Source: Progne subis subis
Lineage: Eukaryota; Chordata; Aves; Passeriformes; Hirundinidae
Direction: 5' to 3'
Length of the DNA: 64,000 bases
NCBI GenBank assembly: GCA_022316685.1
Contig: JAKJHU010000181.1
Location: 463,194 to 527,193, forward strand
Both the position numbers and the translations under genes were made by a program. The notes under the pieces were generated by a model that worked only from the letters and a program-made list of their open reading frames with translations, searched no databases and was not told where the DNA came from. Every line of letters begins with the position of its first letter. The first letter of the stretch is position 1. Below, piece by piece: positions 9,717 to 49,690 of the stretch.

Positions 9717-12700
9717 CAGTGAAGGGGAACAGGAAACCAAAAAAAGCTACATCAAAACGGGAATTTAGTTTGTGTGGTGTCGTGCATTTCGTGGGCAGAG
9801 GAATAACCAGAGTTTCTGTGGAAAAATGAAGTAATTTGAGAGACCTGTCAATGTAACTTTCCAGTCTTGCATTATAATTAACATAAGCATTTCCTTATTT
9901 AAAGATAACTTTAAAATTGCCTGGTCAAAATCCAGATTTGAAAACGTTAAGATGGAAACGTCAGAAAATTGAATATGGGAAACAGGTTGAAGAACCTAAA
10001 GGAACATGTTTTAACTTCCGCGAGTTGTCCTGTGCTTTGGCATAAATGAAATGAACTAATGGAAATTGCTGAGTGAAAAATGCTTGATTTTACAAAGATC
10101 GTTATATTTTTGTAACTTCGAGAGGCCTTGAAGCACAAAGATTGGCCAAAAGGAGATTCCATGGATTGATGTACTGATATTTTCCATATCTCCTGGGGTT
10201 TTTTTTTAAGGTTCTGAGGTGTCCTCTATGGAACAAAGCTTCCTGAGAGTTTGTTTGTGTATTTTGAGGGGGGTTTTATATTTTGGAGTGAGGTGCTCTG
10301 TTTGTTTGGCATTTCCCATGAAACCTTCCACTTCACCTCTGACTCTCCTGGAGCCGCTGCAATCTCCCCTGGCTGTGGGTGAAAAGCTTTGTGGCCACAT
10401 GGAGTATTGGTTTAAGTTGCCTGGTGAAGTTTGGGATTTCTATTTAATTAATTTATTTTTATATGAATTAATTTAGATTTAATTTAGCCTTCTGATGCCG
10501 ATAAGATGAAATTACCATCATATTATAGCATTGATTTGCCATGGTGGAAGTTGGTGTTTGGTGTAAACCAGCCTTTGAAAGATAAAGGGTGAAAAGGTTT
10601 TTCCTGGAGCAATTGCTTGTGCTGAAAGAGCTCCACTAATTATATTTAATGAGCAAAAAACACAAGTAAGGACTTTGCACTGTGATACATTTCTTAGCCA
10701 ATAATTACCAGAAATATGTTTTTATAGAACAGAGTTTTAACAAGTAGTCTTCAGCTTAAATTTGTTAATCACTAATAACCGCCTAAAAAATTACTTTCTT
10801 CAGGTTTTGGTTTTTTTTTTTTTTTCCCTTTAGCTTTCTCCTTTTTTTTTTTAGTGGAAAAAGTTGCATTATTTCCTGGCCACGTGAAGCAAGGTCCATG
10901 CTGAATTGGCATTCAAAAACGGTTTTGTTTGTTTTTTCTTATTTATTCCGAGGAATGTCCAAATCTGTCCAGTCATGATTTGCTGACAAACTTGAAGCTC
11001 AAGATGGTCAGAAGTGGGTGTGGTTTAATCTTCATTGCTATTTTAGAGTATGAAATTTGGATCTCATTAGCTGCTCTAATGGGCTGATTCCTTGCTATAC
11101 AATTTATTTGAATGCATTATTCAATTTTTTTAAAAAAAAATTATGTCTGACTCTCACTATAAATAATGAGTCATACCTTAAAAAAAATTAATTGAGCTTG
11201 TGCTTAGAAGAATTGCATTAATTGAAGCCCCAGCTAGGGGTGTCCATCAGCGCCTGGTGCCTGCTCAGCTGCAGCTGCTTTGCCCAGCACAGCCTGGGAG
11301 CTTTAGCGCTTCCCACCGTGGAATTTCTGTGGCACTTGGAAGCAGATTTGGCTCCTCCAGAGACGTTTCCAGGCTCCAGCCCTGCCCCAGCTCGGTGTGG
11401 AGTGGCCTCTTGCATGAGGGGTTTTGAAACCCAACTGAATTTTGACGTGGCTTTTGCAATGGTTCTTGTGTTTGTCTTTAACTTCGTACCACAGAAAGCT
11501 GAATTTCTCTTTCTGGTGGCAAAACTCACTGAGTCTCACTGGCTGGAAGTGGAATGTGCTGGTAGAATTCTGTATTTTGTAGTTTCATGTCTTTTGGTTT
11601 CAGGCCACATCCAAAGAAGTGCAAAAAGTTGTAAGAACCTTGGGGGGAAAAACAAACAAACAAACATCATTATTCTGGGTAAATATGATGTCATTTGTAT
11701 TAAAAGAGTTCGTACTGCTAAATTAACATTTATCAACTGTTTTCCTGAGGTAAAAGATACTACGCTAAATGCCCTGTTACTCAGTGGGGGCAGAAATATG
11801 AATGTTTTTCTCAATCTGCTCGGGGGGATTATAAAATACAGGTGGCATTTAATAGGTAGGATGAAAAGTGAAAACTTTCCAACTTTTTAAGCAGTGTTTG
11901 TTTGCAAGCACAGCACATCAAAGCTGTGGCTTTCCTGCTGCATTTCAGCTTCCCTCTGTAGATGCTTCTGGGCCCTTCCTCTCGCTTCCAGATTTTTTTG
12001 CTCTGCCTGCAAATCTTAAATGCTCCTCTTCCCTAGGTTTTTCCAGAGTTTTAACTACTCTGTGCTCTCATCCTCACTGTGTTTAAATTTAAAAAGAAGG
12101 TTTGAAGGTACCAGGAAAGATCCCAGGTCTCAAAGCTGTCATGTTCTGACAGCAGATTTTAGACGAGTAGGAAATTATGCTGAGTTTGGTAAACCCTTAG
12201 CATATGAGTTAGGGCTGAAAACTGGGAGGGAAAAGTTGTATTCTCACTTTTCTGTGCTCAGAATTGTGGATCTTGTGAAATCTTCGGGCTGCAAAGCAAT
12301 CCTGGACCTGCTGCAGCTGCCAGTGGGGAGCACTGGCCCCAGGAGAGTTCCAGGCACCACTTTTGCACAGATATTGATCGTAATGCATTGATGATAATTT
12401 AGAAAAGACATTGATGCTGACATGGATCCACCCCGGCGGCTTTGGAGCTTCCCCTGCCGTTGTTCTGGGAACAGCCTGGACACAGATTTCCCTCTCAGCT
12501 GCTCTGTGGCTCACCCCGAGTGGTTTCCCATGGTTCAGAGGAGAGTTAAATCGTTAAACAATGAAGTTTTTAGTTCTGGTTGCTGTGCTGACCTGCTCCC
12601 CAGCATCCTCCTGCTCTTCCTCCATCCCTCACAACCACGTTGCAGAATTATCTCAAACGCTGATGTTCAGTTCAGTGGGGGGTGCAGCACAGGGGGTGAT

Positions 12701-14367
12701 GATGGGAAGTCTGAGATAAATGTCTTGTGAGACAGTGCAGACAGATGATCTTGCACTGAGGCTGGAGGAAGTGGCAGTTAAACCAGGGGAAAATGCCTGA
12801 TAAACTTTTTATCTCCTTTCTTTTTCTGTAGTTGAGATGGGAGAAGGTTGTGAACCTCGAGTGTCATTTTCCCTTTTGCCTTTTCACTCCTGGTTTAGAT
12901 GGCACCTCATTAAAACCTTGTCTGCTGTTTCAAATCTTACACAGAGCAGATTTATCGGAGAATTTCTGTCAAGTGAATCCTTTCTTAATCCTAATGCCAG
13001 AGTTCATAGCACTCAAATGTAATGATGTCTTTTATGAAAGTAAATTATTGGGAGGAAGTCAGAATGATAATAGCCAGATTAATGTTAGATGTCTGAATAA
13101 CTATTGCTTAATAAAATCTAAATGCCAATTGTCTTGGCTTCAAAGTTTAAGCAGATGAACATGTAGGCACAGGAATTGGGTTATTAAATTTCTGCCCAAT
13201 TAAAGGGCAGAAATTTGTTGGGAAACTGTGTTGGAATATGCTTTGGTTAGCCTGTGTGGACATGAAAGGATTGCACTGTAAAAATGCTGAATTTGTGACA
13301 GTCCATCTTTGCACTGCGGGAATTAAAGACTCTCCCAGCTATGGAGGGTGGAAAGGATGGGGAGGATGTCCTTGGCTGAGTGGGAGATGGAATTGGGCTG
13401 AAGTTGGCCGAGAGGAGATTTAACTGAGGAAGAAAAGAGTGTTCCTGGTGGATGGCTGGGCTTCGAGGTATGCACTGCTGGGCTGGGTTGGTGATCTCCT
13501 CAGCTCTGGTGTCTCAGGGCAAGGAATTCCACTGCCTGGCTAAGAAAGTCCCCTGTTCCTCAGAGCAGATATTCCAGGATGAAGCAAATAGAAATGGAAA
13601 GGCTTGGGAAGGCAAAAGTTGAAATTCAGCTTTGCTGAGCAGCAGCAGCTTCACTTCCCTCTCCTGGCTGGGGCTGGTTCTTGTGGCAGGAGTTCATTGA
13701 GGCTCCTCATTTGTGTCTTACCTGACCTGGAATCCCCACCTGGCCTTGGGGTACGTGCAGGAAGCGACAATTTTAGTGGCTTTGTGGTGTCTGTCCCTGA
13801 GGCTCTGCTCTGAGTCAGGGCTGGCATCCCTGGTGTCTCCCAGGATGGAGCCTGGGGAGAGAGGGACGGTGGATGGGGGAGTGACCCTCCCTCTGCTCCC
13901 TGTCCTTGGAGAGAGCAGGAGGAGCAGGGATCTGTGCTGCCCCTTGCTGGGCTTTCCTGTTCCTCTCCCATTCCTGAAGAGATAGGACAGAAAGGAGGGG
14001 CTGATGTCCTTGGAGCACCTCTGCTCCCTGTGAAGGAAAAGCATTGGGAATTAATTTCTGTGTTCATCAGGGAGGGGGGACCAGACGTTTTCCCTCCTGG
14101 GCAGTACTTCTGCACAAAAATGAGACATTTAAGATGTGTGCTTGTGCATTTTTAAGGTCCCTTGAGTGATTTACATCAAATCAGTCTTGCAAATTCTTGG
14201 ATATAAACAATTTTAAGCTGTTTTAGTAGTATGATTTTAGAATGGACTTTAAATGGTTTTAAATGAGCTGCACTGCAAGTGCTGAATTTAGAAATCTCCT
14301 TCCTTGACTTGGCTTCTAAAATCCAGTTGTTGGGGGTTCACTTTTGCCTTAGTTCTTTTACCTTACC

Positions 14368-14428
14368 TTGGCAGGAGGAGTGGAACTGGATGATTTGTAA
14401 GGTCTCTTCCAACCCAAACTCCATTTCT
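14368..14428 (+). mobile_element. Short CR1 3'-tip fragment, sense
   Basis: TGGAACTGGATGATTTGTAA followed by GGTCTCTTCCAACCCAAAC corresponds to the extreme 3' tip of CR1. Heavily 5' truncated copy in AFF4 intron 1. Confidence 0.75.
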
Positions 14429-17400
14429 CCCTTGCTTCTGCGTGCTGAATCTCACGTATGATGAATGATGCACCCAGTTCTCATCCAGACTTGTTAAATG
14501 AAATGTTACATTTACAGAGCCTCTTTCCAAAGGAGCCCCAAGTCCTTTTCCAGTGGTTAGTGATGAGTTACAAATGATCATCGTAATTCTTTTATCCACC
14601 ATCGCTGTGTGTAGGCATCTCAGGTGGAAGATGCTGACTGATCCTCAGGGAACCTGATATTTGAGGGATGAAGGGGACTGGCAGCTAAAACTCAAAAGCA
14701 GGGTGTAATTACTTGCACCGTCACTTGACTGAGACGCTGGAATTAAGGCTGTGCTCCCACAGAAAGTGCTGTGGAATTTCTCTCGGCTAACGGTGGTGAA
14801 GGATTTGTGCTGCTTTGTCTGGGGAGCAGCACAAGTCCAGGCACATCGTACTTGGTGGGGATTTCTGGGTGCTCCAGAACTGAGTGGGAAGGAGAAGTGC
14901 CTGCAGCAAACTGCTGGCTCTGCCCTCCCTGGGAGTTCTTGTCAAACATTAACCAGACCTAGGCCAACTCACTTTTTTATTATTTTTATTTAAAGCTCTC
15001 CTACCCTCATTACATACAGAGCTGTTCCCAGACAGCTCTTGGGGCACTTCATGATATTCTCCATGTTGAATGTGCAGTAGGAATTCCTGATGTGAAGGGT
15101 GTGATAGAAGCATTTGTGTTTGTATTGTAGGTATGAGAAACGTTGATGTTTCAGTTAGTGGTGAATCGGATTTATATTTGTGTCATATTACCAGTACAAT
15201 TGTATTTGAATTGTATTCCCAAGAGCTCAAATGAAACCTTGGAAAGAGGGAGATGGAGCTGTGGAAAAGCTGATTCTCACCAAAATAGCTGAGCAAGATG
15301 ATGGCTCAGGGTTTCCTCTGTTCACCTGTGCAGCCTCACCCTGTGATGCCGAGTTATGGGATAGAATTTTGGGATATCACAACCTTTCCTTTGGCAGAGC
15401 AGATCCCGTGTGCACCAGGAGCCATCCCAAGCCAAATCCCCCTCCCTTGGCGTGGAGCCTTTGTGTCAGTGAGGGACAGAAACAGAAAACTTAACGCTTT
15501 TGAGAAGTTGTTTTTTAATTCTGTCTGGACACATACAAAAACTGCTTGAATTCTGTGTAAACTCTTATTTTTAGTTGTGTTCCTTATTTCAGTTATAAAA
15601 CTCTGAAGATGACTCTGCTGCTTCTGTATTTGCACCGTCACAGTTATCCTCTAAACCTGTCCTGGAGAATCAGGATTTCAGGGCAGGATTTGCGGTGATG
15701 CCCTACTTGATGCACAAGCTGGGAGAAGTGTCCTGTGCCAGATCCTGAGATGCCCCTTGCCCATGATAAAAATCTGAAATAATCAACAGGTGTCTCTGGA
15801 TGCAGCATTAAGGCAGCTTCAGATATTTTTAAATGCCTTCTGAAAACATCATTCCTTGTTACAGGCAGGCTCCCCAGCTCTTTTCCCCCTTCCTTTTAAG
15901 AAAAAAGGATGAAATCATGGGAGCTGGGTGTGCCCCCGCAGCTGGGTGTGCCCCACATGGAGCTGGGATCCTGCACGTTCCCTCTCAGCCTGTTTATCCT
16001 TCCTGGCCAAATGTTGTCAAACAAAATTGGGGTTTCATCGCAGCCAATTAACCAATTAACTGATTCCTCTTGCTCATGAAACTGAGACTGAAGGAGCCCT
16101 GGAGTTAAAAGAGGATGTCTGGGAGGAAGTGGAGGTGTTGTTAGCAGGCTTTGAAGGCACTCATGGCTGGCTGAGCTGTGGTGGGGTCGGATCCCTTGGA
16201 TGGGCTTGGTGTGGAGGTTCCTTGGGCCAGCCTGCACCTTTGATGGTTTTGCCTCAGCGTCTGGGAAGATGAAGAGGTGCTGCTGGTGCTGAGCTGGGGC
16301 GAGGACTTGGCTGCCTGATGTGGTTCAGGGGCGTGAGAAGGGTTTGGCCAAGGTCCTCTTTCTTTTAAAAGCTGTGCCAGGAAAACTCAGGCAGTGTGGG
16401 TGTGCTGGTTGGGGGTTATCTTCAGTCTGGAGTTGTGGTCTGAAAGTCCCAGAGCCGGGATGTTCCCCCTGCCCAGGGCTGAGGGAGTGGGAGGGGGAAG
16501 CAGCAGAAGGCAGCACCGCCACTGCCAGGTCATTCCACGGGTCACACATCCGAGGTGATGATCTCTCAAAGCAGAGCCGTGCCCTTGGTGCATGAGGGAG
16601 GGACACAAATGCCACATGGGCTTTAGGAAGAGGCTGGAAGGAGAAATGCCAACTGTGTGTGTGGTCTGGGTGATGCGGTGACGCTCGGCGTGCCTGCAGC
16701 AGCGGAGGATGCTGGTTCAGGAATACACACGGGGAGGCTGGCTCAGGAGATTCTGTGAATTCCCAGCTGGATTTCCTGCTTGCTTTCAGCTCTTGCTGTT
16801 GAGCTGGAGCAGAGGTGTGAGGTGTGAAGGATTGGTTGTTCAGGGAAGTCTCAGACACAGGGAATGTTCAAAGTACAGTGGGACACACTGCAGGAGGAGT
16901 GACTCAAACCATGCAGGGTTCAACTTCCTAAAAATTGAGATACTTTGCTGTGCTTTAGGCCTGTTTTCCGAATCTTAAAAAAATTTTGAACTTCTCTTTT
17001 TCCAGATGTGGAAATGAAGATGCCTCTGGCCCTTGCTGCAGGGACATTGTTCTGGCTCTGCTCCTCCTTCACGCTTTAGCTCAGGCCCCCTGGGAAAAGG
17101 AGAATTTTAGCAGGATCACCTTGGTAGCATCAGGTACAGGGCAGCAGGTTCATCTTCCACTTCCAGGCCTGTGCAGGGAGGGAGCAGAGGTGCTGTCCTT
17201 GTTCCCAGAGGATGGGTTAGGAGTGGTGGGAGCAGTACATTTTAGTGGATATTAAGGGTTTGTTACAACTTCAAGTGGTCTGAAAACGCAGCTGCTGCAG
17301 TTTCCTGCTGCTGGAGTTAATGGCCAGCGATGCTGAGCAGCAGCCAGGCCTTGGACTCTGCCTTTCAAAGCGCCTCTCCTTGCTTCTCCTGAGCATGGGA

Positions 17401-18045
17401 ACACTTCCCTGCTGGAAGATGTGGCTCTGGAAGATGTGGGAAGCTGTGTGAAGCACAGAGCTAAGGAAGCACCACGAACTTCCTCTATTTACACATTTAA
17501 TGCTGGTGCGATTTTAATGGCCTTGTACATGTTATAGGCACTTAAAATAGCTCTGTGTGGAGATTGGATGATTAGATACCAACAAGTCTAACTTGTATCA
17601 CAGTCAAACTATTTGCTCTAATAAAAGATGTAAAAGAGTTAAAAAAACCCTAAACTAAACCCTGATACAGTCAAGGTGACTCCCCAGGAGGAGTTTATCA
17701 TTTGCTGCATTACAAAAGGCTGGGGAGAAGTGGTTAAAAGTGTCATTAATTGGTGTCTTTCTGATGACTAATTTTACATTGACCTGGGCAGGTACAGCCA
17801 GATCAGATCTGGGTTTGCATCAGCTCAGATCTCAAGTAGATCTTTGCTGTAATGTTCCTTTTGTGTGACAGTGTTGGTACAAATGATGGTTTTTCTTCAG
17901 CCCTAAGAGTTACAGGAAATGTTGATGGAATTTTAAGAGATGATGCTTGTCTCTGTGAAAAATAATGAAGGTCTTTATAAATATTTAACCCTCTGCTTGG
18001 AAAACAGAGGTATGAATTTCTTTGTTAAGATTATAATATTCTGGA

Positions 18046-18064
18046 TATATATATATATATATGT
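18046..18064. repeat. TA dinucleotide tract
   Basis: About nine uninterrupted AT units, followed by GTATATAA. A simple microsatellite in AFF4 intron 1. Confidence 0.9.
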
Positions 18065-18971
18065 ATATAATTCCTGATCTTAGTGTATTGGTGTGAATGA
18101 ATCACCCAGAACCAGAGCATTCCTATTCCCTGCCTCAAAATTTGTCTTTAGTAGTAAATGCCATGGACTCAGACTGTTCCAGTTGGCTTAAACTGATCAG
18201 TGTCTATAATTAAATCTGATATTTATCCGTGTTGAAATCCTACATATGTAACAAATTGGGCTGCAGTCTCAAGAATGAGCTTTTTAAGCCTCAAACTTCT
18301 AAAACAAATTTGTCATCAATGCCAGAATGATCCCAGCAGTTTGCTGGCCACGCTCAGTGCACAGGTCCCTCTCTCAGCCTTGATGGCCGCCTGTGGTTAC
18401 ACGAGTTCAGCAGCTTGCAGGAGAACAGGAGAAAAAGAGGGATTTTTCCCATAAAATCTGAGTTGTGTTCACGGGTTTGGTGTCAGCACAGAGTTGGGTT
18501 ATGCCAGTGTTTCTACCTTTGTTAGCAAGGCAGGGAAATAACAACAAACCCGGTGCCTTAGAAAACACCAAAGATCTCAGCTTACCCCTGGCTTTAGTCT
18601 CCTTTGGGAGATTTCACTGCTTTCAGAGCAGTAGAGAGAGTGAAACCAAATGGGGAGGAAATGTAAGAGGTTTAAATGTTACTGAGGTGAAAGGATTCGT
18701 GTATTAAAATCTGAGTGATGGGTTGAAGTTTTCCGGTTGACAGTGCAATAGGTGGGTTTGCACAGCTTTCAGAATCATGTTCTAGCAAGTCATTTATTAT
18801 TTTTAATAATCAGACAGCTGTCTAAAGACATGAAATAATGATTTTATTTTTTTTTAAGCAGCCAACATTTTCATTTTAGACTGCAAATTATGTGGTGGAA
18901 CATCAGTTTCTTTCCTGGGTGCACCTACTGTACTTTGTGCAGATCAGTAAAGAACATTTCTAAATCTCTTG

Positions 18972-19140
18972 ATGCAGAGTTGAGCACGTGTTGTGGCTGC
19001 TCCGTCCCTGGCAGTGTCCCAGGCCAGGCTGGACAGGGCTTGGGACACCCTGGGACAGTGGGAGGTGTCCCTGCCGTGGCAGGGGTGGCACTGGATGGGG
19101 TTTAAGGTCCCTCCCAATCCAAACCATACTGGGATTCGAT
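18972..19140 (+). mobile_element. CR1 LINE 3' fragment, sense
   Basis: TTGTGGCTGCTCCGTCCCTG, CAGGCCAGGCTGGACAGGGC, GGACAGTGGGAGGTGTCCCT and GGCACTGGATGGGGTTTAAG follow the CR1 3' consensus to the final TTCGA-type tail. Lies about 850 bp before AFF4 exon 2. Confidence 0.9.
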
Positions 19141-19873
19141 GTTAAAGGAGTTAGTGGCACCTTATTCATCATCTCATTTTGTTTACTCCTTTATGTCCCA
19201 ACGCTGTGTCAAGCTCAGAGGGAATCTTTTCCAACTTTTGTCTGTGTTTTGCAAGAATTTGATGCATTTCTGTTAACACGAGCAGCGAGACCAAACTGCA
19301 AAGGAAAGTTTGTTAAGAAGGGAGATTGGCAGGTTTTTAATCTGCATTTTTGCAGTAGGAGGATATGGTCCAAGGCAAAAGGTGCATTATTGCCAGAACT
19401 TCCCTGAAATTACTGCTTTGAGTTGAAATGCCTTTTGGGGATCGGGGAGGGAGAGAGACCTGGAAACCACATCAAAGCTTGAGGTTAGAATGTGTTGGAG
19501 AATGGGTGCCAAAAAAAGGTATGTCAGCACCAAAAATAACCCTAATCTACAGGAGAAGTCAAGCACTGAATGGCTGGGGGGATGGCAGAACATCTGGGGG
19601 ATGTGGGGGAGAAAAGGTATTTTAGAAACGAATGGGAGATGTTTGGCGTGGGCTGGAACCGAGATGATTCGAGAGGGTGAAGTGGTTTGAAATAGTTACT
19701 TGCCTGAGGACTTGGTGGATTTGTTTCCAGTTTTATTTTTTTTTAATTGCTGCACAGAGTTTCCCTGTTAGAAGCCAGCTGTGGGTTGGGGGTTACATTT
19801 GGAGGGGGCTGAAATTGGACAGTTTTGAGGAATTGTGGCCCTGGGAGGGTTCTTCACAGAGATCATTCTGTGA

Positions 19874-45451
<25,578 letters not shown>

Positions 45452-48400
45452 GGAGCCCCAGCCCAGCCCGTTCTTCAGCTGCCTCCGATTCCTCTCCACA
45501 ACACTGTGTCATGTCAAAAAGGAAGACTGCCATAACACGTTGCTTAGTTGACACTAAGAGCAAGGAATGCTTTTCCCGTGTCTCCCATCCTCATTTGTGT
45601 TTTGTGTTTAACCCCAAATCAGCTGGTTCGTGGACTTCTCCAGTATTCCCGGTTTAAGTTATTTAAATATTTGAAAATTTGCTACGTAAAAATTGTAGTC
45701 TTGCTGATCTGTCGTGGATAGATCATTGGGATTCCGGTCACAATACATGAATAGTCAGCTTAAATCCTATTTATTTTAATTTTTTTAATTTTAATTTTGA
45801 AAAGCCCCGTTAGGGGCTGGTTTTAGCTATTTCTTCTTCCCTAAATTTCCCCTTTTGAGTACTTAGAAATTAAACCTAGACACTTTATTTAAGTACTTCG
45901 TGAGCTTTGTTACTCTGTAATGTCTTGTGGTGGTAGAGCCTGTAAAAGGAACTAGGGTTGATAGGTTCTAATGAGTAGGGACACCATACTTCTCATGCCT
46001 AATGCCTATGAGTCGACTAATAAATGACAACTACAGATTTATTATTGCAGAATTTGTACTAAATAGAAAAGTTCCAGATATTCTTCTACGTATTGAGATA
46101 CTTCATTTAAATGAATTATAAAGAAATTTATATGGAAAAATATTTAGCTGGATCTGCCTTGGATTGTTTCCAAGGCAGCTTCAAGCCGTGGATTAACACT
46201 ATAACAATCACAAAACATTACAGTAATTTGCATTTAATGTAACGTCCAGGCAATGGTGTAGAATGGCCTTTGGTCCAGTGGGTGCGATGCAAACAGGAAA
46301 GGCTTTGGAAAAGGACAATCTCGTGCTTTTTTTGCATCCCTTCATTTCAATTACCTTTTGTTTCCGTGCTCGTCACTTTTTGACAATTAGGAAATTGGGG
46401 AACTTTGTGGTTCCGAACCCGAGAGTAGTTCAGTTCCTACCAGGACCGTCATTTGCATCTTCTTTCCATTGACTGAGAAACCAGGAATCTTTAGTAGAAC
46501 TCTAGGTCCGTGTTGTCCTCTTAGGGTCTGCTGGGTGATGGACACTACAGGCTGGCAGCGCAGCGGCCGCCGTGGCTGGGAGCAGAGCTGCTCCTGCGGG
46601 AAGCTCTGTTCTGGGCAGGATGGATGGCAACCTTGGCTTTACCCCGTGCTGATGAAGGTCCCGTTCGTGTCACGTAACGTCTGCTCCCGAGGGGGCTGCT
46701 GGGTGCCACAGAGGCTTCTGGAGCTGCAGGTGGCCCCTCTCCGAGTGCAAACCAAAGTACCTTTCCACGTGAGGTGCTTGTCTGAGTTAAAGGTTTCAAA
46801 CGCTACTGCTTTCAGTATTGCTTAGTGCCCCCAACATGTCTGGTGTGCCTTATGCCTTACTTTTAGATGAAGATTTTATGAACTGTTTACAAGATGTTTT
46901 ACAGCAGGACCAGGTATACTGTATGCAGTGGTCTTCTGCAGTACTTGGGTAAAATTCCATTTCCTTTTTCAAAGTCCCGATGTCTGTCACACAAACTGAC
47001 TCATTGTGGTGGTCTCCTTCCCCAGAGTCCAACTCTGAATCCTTTGGAGTGAGATTGTGGAATGCTGCTTTGTTTTCTCTCCCATTGAACCCTTTATTCT
47101 GTACCAGATATGAACGTGCATGTTCAGGAAAATTATTGCACTAAATTTTTTGTGTAGGTGTAGTTAAGTGCCAAAATCACGGCAACCTCGAGAGAAGGAA
47201 TAGAATTCTACGCTCCTTAGTACTGCAGTATGTCCTATGGGCTTTAAGAGTTTAGAAGTTTTGCAAATTAGTAACCTACTCCAAGGTAGCTGCATCTTCG
47301 TAGAGCTTCCTTTGTGTCCCAGCGTGTTTTGTACTTCCAGAAAAGCTTTGCTACGTCCGGATTGATAAACGGGGAACAGACCTGGGGCTCTCCCTGACTC
47401 GACTCTGCAGGTCTGTCAGAGCATCCTTTTTATGGAATCACTGTGCAAGGTCACCTTTCTGTTAGTCTTTGCTGTTGGAGACAGAACTCTGTACCCTCAA
47501 ACTCCCCGCCGTGGGCATGGGACACTGTCAGCCGTGTTTCCTTTCCTCTCTGAAGTGCCTCGCACACCTCTGACGCTGAGAAATCCCTTGGTAGAAGTTG
47601 CATTCGTGGGTGGGTTTGTGTGTAGTGCTGCACTAGCCAGCGTGGCTGTTCTTGGCTTGCTCCTTTGTGCACAGTCACCATTGCTGTCAGCAGGAATGGT
47701 GTCACCTCGGGGAATTTTCTTTTCCTTAACTAGAGTCCCACAAATACCTTTTGGTGTCACGCGAAATTGGCCTCTTGAAAACGCGTCGCTTGTCCCTAGA
47801 GCAGTGGATCTTAGCAATTGGCTTCAAACGACAAAAGGCTTTCTTTGCATCACGTCCAGATGTGGACCTGAGCTGGTTGGGAGTGTCCCAGCTGAAGGGT
47901 GGACTCCGTGGTGGCAGATCCTCTGGAGTGCTGTCCCGGCTGCTGTGTCCGTGCGGGGGATCCGCGGGGGGCTTGGGCATGGATGGGAAATGCCTCGTGC
48001 AGCTGGGGCTGCTGCAAACAGATCAGTTCAAACCTCTCGATCCCAAAAGCATATCTTAATTTGGGATTGACCCTTGTTTTCAAGAGGAAAGTTCTGTACT
48101 TGATCAAATTTTATAGCCAAAAAAAAGAGAAGCAAATACGTCCTAGGCTTCCATCCCTCTGCCAACATAAGAGGGCTCTGTCCCTGTCCTTGGCAGCTCC
48201 CAGCACCACAGGGGGACTGCAGGTCACAGGAGTGACTAAGGAGGGACTCCCCAATCCTGGCTTCCCAAATGATTCCCTGGACAGGGAATATGTACCAATA
48301 CATAATGGAACTGTAATTTTAATTCCCTTGCTGATCATGGCCCCAGTTGGTGAATCTTAAAAATGGCTCAATCAGACTAGGCTTGCTCGGCTGTCTGTGC

Positions 48401-49295
48401 TGTTTGACTTTGCTCTCAGACTTGCAGGTTCCAGGTGATAAAGGTGCAAACCATTTATAATTCCAAACAAATCTTCAGGACACCAGAGTAAACCAGCCCA
48501 AGAGTTTTGTTTTGATTTGAATCTCAGCCATAAAGCAGAGCAGACGGATGGCTCTCCTTGGCTTCGATGGCAGTATGCAATTTGTATTGTATGTGTCTTT
48601 TAATATATATGTATATATATATGACTCAGTCTGTCCAAAGTATATGTTATACTTGTTTTTAGATTATGGTGCAACTGACTATATTGATATATTATTTATT
48701 GAGTGCTGAGTCACCATCTTATTGGTGATAAATATTGCATATTATCCAGGAGTGCAATGTATATTCCTTTAGATTGCTGAGGCTTGATTGCTGTGGTAAC
48801 AAAAAATGCCCTGAAATGTATTTATGAATGGCCCCAACACAGAGTCAGAATTTATGGGAATCATGTAGCACTTGCCTGGGGCAAGTAAAATAAAGCCGTA
48901 GGCAGAGAACTATGGAGTTTGCCAAAAGGCAAACTGCTGGAAAGAGAGAGAAACTACCTTTGCTGTATTTAATGTCATTTTCTGAAAAGATCTTTGCTGT
49001 CACTGCAGTGTTTCCATTGAGGCAGATCCACGAGGGCCTGAGCAAGTCAAGTTTGAGTTACCCATTGGGGAGTAAACAACTTCCAAATTCTTACCTTCAC
49101 AACAAATCCTTGGGTCAGGGTTGAAACTTCTCCCTGTGATGTGCCGGTGTTCTGGAAAACCCCTGTTCCCGAGCAATGAGGTCAGTGCTGGGCATCCTGA
49201 AGGACAGAGAGGAGCCAGAGCTTTGCTCGCCAGTTACCCACATCCAGAGCTGTTCCAGGAGGGGCTTTCCTGAGCAGGACATGTGGGAAACCCTG

Positions 49296-49690
49296 CCGGT
49301 GGGAATCCTGTCTTGGGGGGAATCCCGTCGGTGGGAATCCAGTCAGTGGGAATCCCGTCTTGGGGGGAATCCCGTCTTGGGGGGAATCCCGTCTTGGGGG
49401 GAATCCCGTCTTGGGGGGAATCCCGTCTTGGGGGGAATCCCGTCGGTGGGAATCCCGTCGGTGGGAATCCCGTCTTGGGGGGAATCCCGTCAGTGGGAAT
49501 CCTGTCTTGGGGGGAATCCCGTCGGTGGGAATCCCGTCTTGGGGGGAATCCCGTCGGTGGGAATCCCGTCAGTGGGAATCCTGTCTTGGGGGGAATCCCG
49601 TCTTGGGGGGAATCCCGTCTTGGGGGGAATCCCGTCAGTGGGAATCCTGTCTTGGGGGGAATCCCGTCGGTGGGAATCCCGGGAATCCCG
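49296..49690. repeat. G-rich minisatellite inside the AFF4 3' UTR
   Basis: About 395 bp made of a 17-bp module GTCTTGGGGGGAATCCC (about 13 copies) and 15-bp modules GTCGGTGGGAATCCC or GTCAGTGGGAATCCY (about 10 copies), interspersed in irregular order. Every 17-bp module has a run of six G and a perfect NF-kappaB consensus GGGGAATCCC. In the sense RNA the G6 runs could stack as G-quadruplexes. Confidence 0.95.

Noticed and set aside
11222..11890. Open frame of 222 codons in AFF4 intron 1
   Set aside because: No recognisable domain, composition like translated intron sequence, no splice or promoter context, and it lies deep inside intron 1. Chance open frame.
14458..14640. Possible C/D-box snoRNA (ATGATGA near 14458)
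   Set aside because: No CTGA D box at a suitable distance and no terminal stem.
47432..48070. Open frame of 212 codons in the AFF4 3' UTR
   Set aside because: Lies after the AFF4 stop in a long UTR, with no recognisable protein features; other frames here are also partly open.
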